Shown: piece by piece, positions 1 to 6,040 of the stretch
Layout of the letters: every line of letters begins with the position of its first letter
Position numbering within the stretch: position 1 is the stretch's first letter
Source: a bacterium
GTDB lineage: Bacteria > Desulfobacterota > Deferrisomatia > Deferrisomatales > BM512
DNA length: 11,806 nt
Assembly (NCBI GenBank): GCA_009724975.1
Contig: SRXB01000039.1
Span: forward strand, 1 to 11,806
Reading direction: 5' to 3'
Position numbers and translations under genes: made by a program
Notes under the pieces: model-generated
The model's database searches: none
What the model was told of the DNA's origin: nothing
The model's input: only the letters and a program-made list of their open reading frames with translations

Positions 1-878
1 AGGTCCAGGCGCGTATGCAAGGAGAGTTTTTCGGAGGAGAATTCTATCTGCCAGAAAGGGAAGAGCCTTTCGCCATCGGCGTGGTCCCCAAGAACCGCCG
101 AAGGGATGCGGGTAAGGGTCTCTCCATGGGGCCAAAAACTCGTGAGGCACTTGTGGCAGATCAAGACCTCGGCCTTGGTCTGGGCGGGCATCGCGGCGGC
201 GCAGTTGGGGCAGACTAGCGGGATGAAGCGCATGGGCTCAGGAGCATCGGCGTTTTTGGCGGCTTCCCAGAGGGCATGGGAGTTTTCTATGGTTATCCAG
301 TACTTCGGCCCGTCGGGGAAAAGCCCCTCCAAAAGCGCCTTGCCGTTCTTCTCTGTGGTGGTGAAGGGCGCGAGGAGAAGGTAAACCGCCTCACCGATGA
401 GCCGCGTGAAGAGATAATCGCCGCCAGAGCCGGTAAGCCGCTCTATTTCCTCTTCGTTAACCGCCCCGGAAAGCGGAACGTCGGCAACGGGGGCAAGGGG
501 CGGCCAGTTGCTCAGGGTGAGCCTCCATGCCTGGGGCCGGATGCCGAGATTTGCCCCTTTTGGCATTAACTTTTGCGCGGGGGCTGTTAGGTCCAGAAGG
601 TGAGCCTCCACCTCGCCCGTGCCGCTGGCGACTTTGTAGCGAAGGCCCTTTATACGCCAGAAGGGCAGGTAGAAAACCTCTTTTCCCTTGTACTCCGCTG
701 AGAGAGGCAGTCTGTAGACCAGCGGGCCGCGAGTGCTGATGTAAAGGCCGGTGCGGCAAAAACGACAGCTTAGTATGCGCTCGCCCACCTCCATGGAGAC
801 TTCGCCCCCGCACTGGGGGCAGACGCCCACGGCGCCGCCCCTGGAGTTTTCGTCAAAAAGGGAGATGCTGGCAGTCAA
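1..878 (-). CDS. Zinc-ribbon protein with duplicated CX2CX14CX2C + PFW units (3' end beyond window)
   Basis: This frame is open without a stop from the TTG at 878 to the window edge (292 codons), so the C-terminus is missing. The start is TTG, chosen because AGGAG at 892-888 lies nine bases upstream, the frame is closed by the TAG of the preceding gene, and the first internal ATG (codon 29) would cut away half a zinc ribbon. Visible features are ribbon 1 (C20, C23, C38, C41), then YLPFWRIKG at 70-78; and ribbon 2 (C223, C226, C241, C244), then LFPFWQIEF at 272-280. Both ribbons have identical CX2CX14CX2C spacing and the PFW motif follows by about 31 residues each time, which indicates an internal duplication. 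No signal peptide or membrane helix is visible in the part present. The stop of the SPFH gene forms part of its ribosome binding site, so the two are probably co-translated. It resembles proteins annotated as TFIIB-type zinc-ribbon containing, possibly YdjG-like; the biochemical function is unknown. Confidence 0.85.
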   Translation of the reverse strand, partial: MTASISLFDENSRGGAVGVCPQCGGEVSMEVGERILSCRFCRTGLYISTRGPLVYRLPLSAEYKGKEVFYLPFWRIKGLRYKVASGTGEVEAHLLDLTAPAQKLMPKGANLGIRPQAWRLTLSNWPPLAPVADVPLSGAVNEEEIERLTGSGGDYLFTRLIGEAVYLLLAPFTTTEKNGKALLEGLFPDGPKYWITIENSHALWEAAKNADAPEPMRFIPLVCPNCAAAMPAQTKAEVLICHKCLTSFWPHGETLTRIPSAVLGDHADGERLFPFWQIEFSSEKLSLHTRLD

Positions 879-887
879 CCTCCCGCT

Positions 888-892
888 CTCCT
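888..892 (-). promoter_or_regulatory. Ribosome binding site for the TTG-started zinc-ribbon gene
   Basis: AGGAG, nine bases before the TTG at 878, overlaps the TAG stop (893-891) of the SPFH gene. A ribosome terminating on the SPFH message would sit on this site, which suggests translational coupling. It is the main evidence for the non-ATG start. Confidence 0.7.
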
Positions 893-2018
893 ATTTAAGC
901 GGCCCGCCGCACTGGTTGCAGAAAGATGCGCCCGGCATCGCCGGGGCGTTGCAGTGCGGGCAAAGGTCTCCGTGTGGCCGCGAATCGGCGCTGACCCCGC
1001 ACGAGGGGCAAAACCTGGCCTTGGGCGGCAAATTCTTGCCGCAGGCGGCGCACTTTTTTATCACCAGTATCTGCCCGCCGCAGTGGGGGCAAAAACGGGC
1101 GTCGCGCTCGGCCTCGCCGCCGCAATCGGGGCAAACCAGCTTTTGCGCCTTCTCCTCGGCGGACTTGCCCATGCCGTTGAAGAGGCCGGGGACTATCATC
1201 CCCATGCCCATACCTAGCCCCATTCCGATTCCGCCGCTTTCAGGCCCGCCTGAGGCCCCCTTTTCGAGGGCCATCGCCATCTTCATCTTCAAAAGGTCTT
1301 CCAGCCTGCCGCCTATGGCGCCGAGCCTGGCTCTCTCGTCTATCGCCCCCTGCACCTCGGCGGGAGGGGTGATGGCGTTGATGTAGAGGGATTTGAGGGC
1401 GAGGCCGTAGCGCAAAAAATCCGCGTCGAGCCGTTCCTTCAGCCCCGTGGCTATCTGGTCGTAGAGGGCGGGCAGGTTCAAAAGGGTGTCCAGCTTTTCA
1501 CCCAATAGATCGTTCAGGCGAGAGACGATTACCTGCCCGAGGTAATTTTCAAGGTCGCCGATGCCGTAATCGGCCTTGGTGCCGACCAGCGAGTTTACGA
1601 AAAGCACCGGCTGCACCACTTTTACGTTGAAAATGCCGTGGGCGCGAAGCCTTACAAGGCCAAGCTCGCTGTCGCGGAAGGCCACGGGGTCGCGGGTCCC
1701 CCAGGCGAGGTTGACGAAATCCTTGAGGTTGACGAAATAGACCTCGGCCCTGAAGGGGCTTCTCATCCCCCACGGAATAGCCAATATCTTGTTGAGAATC
1801 GGGAGGTTTTTGGTGGTGAGGGTGTGCCTCCCCGGGCCAAGCGCGTCGCAGGCGGTACCCTCGGAGAAAAAAACCGCCGCCTGACTCTCTCGCACCGTCA
1901 GTTGCGCGCCAAACTTTATCTCACCCGACCCCTTTTCCGGCACGCGGTGAGCCACGCTGGCGCCGGAATCGTCGAACCACTCAAGGACCTCAAGAAAAAT
2001 GACGTTGTCAGTTCCCAT
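891..2018 (-). CDS. SPFH (stomatin/prohibitin-like) protein with three C-terminal zinc ribbons, YdjI/COG4260 type
   Basis: A 375-residue protein. Residues about 15-235 look like the SPFH core of the YdjI-like (COG4260) group, with phrases such as RESQAAVFFSEG (43-54), PGRHTL (62-67) and ITPPAEVQGAIDERARLGAI (216-235). Residues 262-284 are a Gly/Met-rich linker. The tail carries three zinc ribbons of identical CX2CX10CX2C spacing: C296/C299/C310/C313, C323/C326/C337/C340 and C353/C356/C367/C370. There is no N-terminal signal or clear membrane helix, so membrane contact, if any, would be peripheral. SPFH proteins form oligomeric scaffolds at membranes; the YdjI group in Bacillus belongs to an envelope-stress operon with PspA. 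Here the neighbours are a response regulator upstream (36-base gap) and a second zinc-ribbon protein downstream. The ATG at 2018 has AGGAGAG eight bases upstream. The family call is firm; the envelope-stress role is inferred. Confidence 0.88.
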   Translation of the reverse strand: MGTDNVIFLEVLEWFDDSGASVAHRVPEKGSGEIKFGAQLTVRESQAAVFFSEGTACDALGPGRHTLTTKNLPILNKILAIPWGMRSPFRAEVYFVNLKDFVNLAWGTRDPVAFRDSELGLVRLRAHGIFNVKVVQPVLFVNSLVGTKADYGIGDLENYLGQVIVSRLNDLLGEKLDTLLNLPALYDQIATGLKERLDADFLRYGLALKSLYINAITPPAEVQGAIDERARLGAIGGRLEDLLKMKMAMALEKGASGGPESGGIGMGLGMGMGMIVPGLFNGMGKSAEEKAQKLVCPDCGGEAERDARFCPHCGGQILVIKKCAACGKNLPPKARFCPSCGVSADSRPHGDLCPHCNAPAMPGASFCNQCGGPLK

Positions 2019-2054
2019 GGATAAAACTCTCCTGCCTTTGAATTTAACCTTAAT

Positions 2055-2435
2055 TTAGTGGGACTGCCCCGCCCCGTAGTGCCGGCCAAGGGCCTTGGAG
2101 ACCTGTATCTTGAGCTCGTCCAGCGAACTGGACTTGACCACATAGCCATCGGCCAGCCACGAGGAATAATCATCTTTATAAGCGCTGTAAGCGGTCGATA
2201 TTATCACTGGTATCTCGCTCTTGTGGCGGGAGAGTTCCTGAAGAATCTGAAGGCCGCTCTCCTTGCCGAGCTTTATGTCGAGGATAATGACGTGTACAGG
2301 GCCGGACTCCAGCGCCGAAAAGGCCTCGGCGCGGTTTTGAGCGCACTTGACCTCATACCCCTCCTCCTCAAGCTCCTCGCGGTAGAGCGCGCGTATGGAA
2401 TTCTCGTCATCGACCACCAAGACCGTGTATTTCAT
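2055..2435 (-). CDS. Single-domain response regulator (CheY-like receiver)
   Basis: A 126-residue receiver domain with no output domain. The acidic pair D9/D10, phosphoacceptor D53 (in ILDIKLG), the switch residue T81 (or S80) and K101 (in YVVKSSS) are all present, so it should be phosphorylated normally. The start is placed at the ATG at 2435 because GGAGGGG lies eight bases upstream and the receiver fold begins at MKYTVLVVDDE; the longer reading from 2468 adds eleven residues that do not belong to the domain. It lacks a DNA-binding domain, so it must act by protein contact or in a phosphorelay. A plausible sigma70-type promoter lies just upstream, overlapping the end of the DHH-CBS gene. 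It leads the SPFH and zinc-ribbon genes, so it may belong to the same transcript. Its cognate kinase is not evident; the REC-kinase about 3.6 kb upstream is one candidate. Confidence 0.93.
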   Translation of the reverse strand: MKYTVLVVDDENSIRALYREELEEEGYEVKCAQNRAEAFSALESGPVHVIILDIKLGKESGLQILQELSRHKSEIPVIISTAYSAYKDDYSSWLADGYVVKSSSLDELKIQVSKALGRHYGAGQSH

Positions 2436-2443
2436 AGCTAAAA

Positions 2444-2450
2444 CCCCTCC
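2444..2450 (-). promoter_or_regulatory. Ribosome binding site fixing the response regulator start
   Basis: GGAGGGG, eight bases before the ATG at 2435. It lies inside the longer reading frame that starts at 2468, so it argues for the shorter 126-residue protein. Confidence 0.75.
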
Positions 2451-2454
2451 ATGG

Positions 2455-2476
2455 AAAAATAACCCCACCGAGTTAT
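2455..2476 (-). terminator. Possible weak intrinsic terminator after the DHH-CBS fusion gene
   Basis: On the minus strand, ATAACTC and GGGTTAT can pair (seven base pairs including one G-U) around a GGTG tetraloop, followed at once by TTTT. The stem is short and AT-rich, so termination would be modest. It lies 22 bases past the TGA of the fusion gene and overlaps the predicted -10 of the next promoter. Confidence 0.35.
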
Positions 2477-2502
2477 GTTAACACCAAGGCCTACCGCGTC
2501 AA
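2475..2502 (-). promoter_or_regulatory. Putative sigma70-type promoter for the response regulator-SPFH-zinc ribbon genes
   Basis: The -35 TTGACG (2502-2497, five of six consensus bases) and -10 TAACAT (2480-2475, four of six) are separated by 16 bases. The -35 contains the TGA stop (2501-2499) of the upstream gene. Transcription would start near 2468, about 33 bases before the response regulator ATG, and would exclude most of the hairpin's left arm. This is prediction by motif only. Confidence 0.45.
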
Positions 2503-5132
2503 CTCCCTTGACAGAGCCCAGCCGAGCCGCGCACCCACTCCTCCTCGTCGGCCCTGGTGGAAACCACGCCGTCGATTCGGGCCCTAAGAAGGCCATCAAG
2601 CAGTTCGTGGTAGCGCGCCACATCCAAAATCCCCAGCTTTTTAAGGTCGGCGCCGGTCAGTATGGTCTTTGCCCCGATGGTCTTTGAAAAATAAACGCTT
2701 ATGGCCTTTTTCTTTTTGACATCTCGGCTCTTCGTCATCGCGTAAAGGGCGGATTCAACCGGCGCCCCCCTCAATATAAGGTGGGCCTCACCTTCCGTGA
2801 GCCTTTTTTTGCCTATCGCCTCGCGGAGTCGAAGAAGGATTAAGCCCGCCCGCGCCCTAAGCTCCAAGAGCTCGCCGCCCTCACGTCCGCCGACGGAAAA
2901 AGCCTTGAGCAGAGCCTGCAACTCCCCGTCGTCCAAGGGTTCTAAAAGAGCCAGAAGCGCCAACTTCCAGCGCTGGGCCTGCACCGGCGGGTAAAGCAGG
3001 TCGTGCCACGCCGCCACCTCCTCAATCGCCGCCAGCCGCTCCTTCATCCTCGCGTCAAAGGCTATTTTCGGGCTTATCGCCCCGAGGCAGCCGTACTCGT
3101 CCAGCGCCCGTGCCACCGCCAGCGGCTGGGCCTCGCCGAAGAGCAGCTCCAATTCCCTAAAGAGGCGCGGGTTTTTGCCGCCGGAGAAAAAACCCTCCTC
3201 CACACAGCTCTTCAAAAGCCTCTCGCTCTGCGGCCCAAGCCGAAAGCCGAAGCGAAGCTTAAAGCGCAGGGCGCGAAGGACCCTAGTTGGGTCCTCGACG
3301 AAGGAGAGACTGTGCAAAACCCTTATCGTCTTCTCCTTGATGTCTTTTATGCCGCCGAAAAAATCCACCGCCTCGCCAAAATTATCCCTCCCAAGGCTCA
3401 CGGCTATGGTGTTTATGGAAAAATCGCGCCGGTAAAGGTCCACCTTGAGGTTGGACTCCTCTACCTTGGGCAGGGCGGCGGGCTCGGGGTAATATTCGGT
3501 GCGGGCCGAAGCGAAATCTATCTGGAAATTGTCGGGGAAGATGAGTTTAGCGGTCCCGAAGGCCTTATGCTCCCTCAGCTTCACCCCCCAGAGGCCCGCC
3601 GCCTTTCTCGCGACCGCTATGGCGTCCCCCTCCACCACTATGTCGATGTCCAGGTTTTTCCTGTGGAGGAAGAGGTCGCGCACCATTCCGCCCACAAGGT
3701 AGGCACGCATCTTCTCACCCGTGGCAAGCTCCCCGATTGTCCTCAATTTTTCCATGAGTTCTGGCTTCAAAAGGTCCGAAAGAGCCTTTTTGAGCGAACG
3801 GGACTGCGCCTGCTCCATTCCCTGGCCGAAGGGTGAAAGTTTCAGCTCCTCGTTGATGACGCGCAAAATGTCGGTGCGCGTTATCGCCCCCACAAGCTCT
3901 CCCCCCCTGATTACCGGCAAAAAACGCTGGCGACCCTCCACCACCAGTTCGCGCAGGCTGTCGAAATCGGCGTCCTCTGAAACCGAACTGAACTCACCCG
4001 CCATATAGTCGCCCGCAAGGGCTCCCTCAAGGCCGTGGCCGATGGCGCGCTCCACGATCATGCGGGTGATTATCCCCACAACCCGCCCGCCTTCGGTCAC
4101 CGGCATGGCGTTTATATGATAGCGGTTGAGGGCCTCCCTCACCTGCGGGAGCGGTGAGGTCGAAGCCACCGTCTTCACCGGAGAGGTCATTATATCCCTG
4201 GCCCTCAGCCTCGGTCGTATAGCCTCGGGAATAATCTTCTCCAGCTTGTTGTTAACCTCTATGGGGGTCAGGTCGTGGATCGCCGCCGAAGCCGCCTCGC
4301 GGTGGCCGCCCCCGCCGAAATGCCTGGCTATTACCGAGACGTCGGCCTCCGGCGCGCGGCTTCTCGCCACCAGGACTATCCGCCCCTCCATGGCGACATG
4401 CATCACCAGAACATCGAGGTTCTCTATTTCGCAGAGGCGGTGGGCCAGAGAAGCTACGTCGCCGATATAATTCTCGCTCTCGGCGCTCGTCACACCAACC
4501 TTCACCTTCCTGATATTTTTCACCTTAAGTGACTTCAGGAGCTGGTCGAGGAGGAAAACCTGCTCGGCGGTGAGTTCCGGCTCAAGAAAACCCGCTACGG
4601 AGGAGAGGTCTGCCCCCGCTTCCAGAAGTTTGCCCGCCGCGAAAAAATCGCGCGGGGTCGAGGCGGCGAATGTGAGCTTGCCGGTATCCTCCATTATCCC
4701 GAGGAGCATCACCGTGGCGTCCGCGGGGCCTATCTTTATCCCCCGCCGCAAAAGCTCCTCCACCATCAGCGTAGTGGTCGCCCCCACATTCTCGCAAAGC
4801 TCGAAAGCCCCTCGAATCGACTCGGAATTTTTAGGGTGGTGGTCGTAAATGTGAACCTCCACCCCCTCCTTGCCGACCAGCTCGGCGAACCGGCCTATGC
4901 GCGAGGGCTGGTCGGTATCGACCAGTATCAGTCTCGTAACCTTCTTAAGATCGACGTTTTTAGCCCGCCCGAAGCCGGAAGCGTAAATGGAGGAGGCCAA
5001 AAAGAAATTCCTGAGCGATTTTTCCTGCGACCCTGGAAAGACGCAAACCGCCCCCGGGTAGAGGAGCCTGGCCCCCGCCATCGCGCCAAGGGCGTCGAAA
5101 TCGGAATTCATGTGGGTGGTTATTACTTCCAC
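2499..5132 (-). CDS. DHH phosphoesterase-CBS-CBS-tRNA nucleotidyltransferase/poly(A) polymerase fusion
   Basis: An 877-residue multidomain enzyme. Residues 1-300 form a DHH/DHHA1 phosphoesterase related to NrnA/RecJ, with H7, D11, D13, D72/D74, D97-H98-H99, D149 and the GGGGH loop (273-277) all intact. Two CBS domains follow (about 312-365 and 375-428), which commonly bind adenine nucleotides. Residues about 455-690 are a class II nucleotidyltransferase head and neck: LVGGMVRD (479-486), the metal-binding D495/D497, RRDFSINT (568-575) and EDPTRVLRALRF (613-624). The rest is a helical tail. The same order occurs in tRNA nucleotidyltransferases of deltaproteobacteria and relatives; some members of this lineage add only the terminal A or only CC, and I cannot tell which applies here. 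The GTG start shares one base with the xerD stop and has a GGGGGG-rich site about five bases upstream. Likely roles are tRNA 3'-end synthesis or repair plus turnover of short RNAs or nucleotides. Confidence 0.93.
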   Translation of the reverse strand: MEVITTHMNSDFDALGAMAGARLLYPGAVCVFPGSQEKSLRNFFLASSIYASGFGRAKNVDLKKVTRLILVDTDQPSRIGRFAELVGKEGVEVHIYDHHPKNSESIRGAFELCENVGATTTLMVEELLRRGIKIGPADATVMLLGIMEDTGKLTFAASTPRDFFAAGKLLEAGADLSSVAGFLEPELTAEQVFLLDQLLKSLKVKNIRKVKVGVTSAESENYIGDVASLAHRLCEIENLDVLVMHVAMEGRIVLVARSRAPEADVSVIARHFGGGGHREAASAAIHDLTPIEVNNKLEKIIPEAIRPRLRARDIMTSPVKTVASTSPLPQVREALNRYHINAMPVTEGGRVVGIITRMIVERAIGHGLEGALAGDYMAGEFSSVSEDADFDSLRELVVEGRQRFLPVIRGGELVGAITRTDILRVINEELKLSPFGQGMEQAQSRSLKKALSDLLKPELMEKLRTIGELATGEKMRAYLVGGMVRDLFLHRKNLDIDIVVEGDAIAVARKAAGLWGVKLREHKAFGTAKLIFPDNFQIDFASARTEYYPEPAALPKVEESNLKVDLYRRDFSINTIAVSLGRDNFGEAVDFFGGIKDIKEKTIRVLHSLSFVEDPTRVLRALRFKLRFGFRLGPQSERLLKSCVEEGFFSGGKNPRLFRELELLFGEAQPLAVARALDEYGCLGAISPKIAFDARMKERLAAIEEVAAWHDLLYPPVQAQRWKLALLALLEPLDDGELQALLKAFSVGGREGGELLELRARAGLILLRLREAIGKKRLTEGEAHLILRGAPVESALYAMTKSRDVKKKKAISVYFSKTIGAKTILTGADLKKLGILDVARYHELLDGLLRARIDGVVSTRADEEEWVRGSAGLCQGS

Positions 5133-6040
5133 TAGCCCCCCCTCGGGTGGTGCTTTTTCACCATGTTCTTCAGGTGGTCGCGGGAGACGTGAGTGTAAAT
5201 CTGCGTGGTGGAGAGGTCCGAGTGGCCCAGCATCATCTGCAGGCTCCTCAAATCGGCCCCGCCCTCAAGGAGGTGGGTGGCGAAGGAGTGGCGAAGGGTG
5301 TGGGGGCTTGCGTCCTCGGGTATCCCCGCCCGCCTGCACCCCTCTTTGACCAGCTTCCAGGCGCTCTGGCGCGAAACGGCCTTGCCGAAGCGGTTTAGGA
5401 AGAGAAAGTCGTTGGTGCGGGAGCCCTTTGAAAAGAAATTGCGCCCCTCGGCGAGGTAAGTTTCCACCGCCTCCTTGGCGCGCCTCCCTATCGGCACCAC
5501 GCGCTCCTTGGAGCCCTTTCCCATCGTGCGCACAAACCCCGCGTTGAGGTCTATGCGGGAGAGTCGAAGCTGGCAGACCTCGGAGACGCGAAGCCCAGCG
5601 CCGTATAAAAGCTCAAGCATCGCCTTGTCGCGCAGCCCCTTTGGGGTGTTGCCCTCGGGGCTCTCCACCAGCGCCTCGGCCTGCTCCCTTGTGAGGGTTT
5701 TGGGAAGATTTCGCCACTGGCGGAGCGATTCGAGCCTCTCCAAAGGATTTTTCGAGACTATACCCTCCCGCGCGAGGGCCTTGAAGAAGGTGCGAAGGGC
5801 CGACATGCGCCTTGCGATAGTGCGGGTGTCCATGCCGCTCTCGCTCTGGGCCCGCAAAAAGGAGAGGATGTCCTGGGTGTCGGCCTTGTCGAGGGTTTTG
5901 GAGCCTTTAAGGTGGGAACGGAAGGAGTTTAGGTCGCGGGCGTAGGCGTCGAGGGTGTTTTTCGATAGCGAGCGCTCCACCACGAGGAAATTTATGAAAA
6001 AATCCAGGAGATTTTCATCTCCGCCCGCTTTCAGGCTCAA
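5132..6040 (-). CDS. xerD: Tyrosine recombinase XerD-type (chromosome dimer resolution)
   Basis: A 302-residue protein, the usual length for XerC/XerD. The N-terminal SAM-like DNA-binding domain spans about 8-95 (VERSLSKNTLDAYARDL, 21-37). The catalytic domain has the full set: R151 (GLRVSEV), K175 (GKGSKER), H247 and R250 (HTLRH), H273 (LGH) and nucleophile Y282 (QIYTHVS). The C-terminus ends in HHPRGG, close to the HHPRA ending of E. coli XerD, which favours XerD over XerC; a second Xer protein is not in the window. In the cell it would act with XerC and FtsK at dif sites. The start is a TTG whose bases overlap the TGA of the kinase gene (TTGA); its ribosome binding site is weak, so translation probably depends on re-initiation. 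There is no integrase-like cargo or attachment repeat nearby, so it is a housekeeping recombinase rather than a mobile one. Confidence 0.93.
   Translation of the reverse strand: MSLKAGGDENLLDFFINFLVVERSLSKNTLDAYARDLNSFRSHLKGSKTLDKADTQDILSFLRAQSESGMDTRTIARRMSALRTFFKALAREGIVSKNPLERLESLRQWRNLPKTLTREQAEALVESPEGNTPKGLRDKAMLELLYGAGLRVSEVCQLRLSRIDLNAGFVRTMGKGSKERVVPIGRRAKEAVETYLAEGRNFFSKGSRTNDFLFLNRFGKAVSRQSAWKLVKEGCRRAGIPEDASPHTLRHSFATHLLEGGADLRSLQMMLGHSDLSTTQIYTHVSRDHLKNMVKKHHPRGG

Noticed and set aside
457..813. 118-codon minus-strand open frame starting with ATG near the left edge
   Set aside because: It is out of frame within the TTG-started zinc-ribbon gene, whose frame is longer, has the better ribosome binding site, and carries regularly spaced cysteines and PFW motifs.
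1200..1260. Gly/Met low-complexity stretch of the SPFH protein as a sign of frameshift or sequencing error
   Set aside because: The frame continues uninterrupted into three perfect zinc ribbons, so it is a genuine linker.
751..1386. 211-codon plus-strand open frame opposite the SPFH gene
   Set aside because: It is the antisense shadow of a GC-rich gene; its composition (Pro/Ser-rich) has no domain, and the minus-strand frame encodes conserved SPFH and zinc-ribbon motifs.
2055..2468. Longer 137-residue form of the response regulator
   Set aside because: The extra eleven residues precede the receiver fold and cover the strong GGAGGGG site serving the ATG at 2435.
2438..2623. 61-codon minus-strand open frame at the fusion gene/response regulator junction
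   Set aside because: It overlaps the end of the fusion gene and the promoter region in another frame and has no recognisable feature.
3003..3836. 277-codon plus-strand open frame inside the DHH-CBS fusion gene
   Set aside because: It lies opposite the nucleotidyltransferase domain, whose catalytic motifs are clear on the minus strand; the plus-strand product shows no recognisable motif.
5132..6040. Tyrosine recombinase as a phage or genomic-island integrase
   Set aside because: Length, XerD-like HHPR ending and embedding in an operon of housekeeping genes fit chromosomal XerD; no tRNA attachment site, direct repeats or cargo genes are visible.
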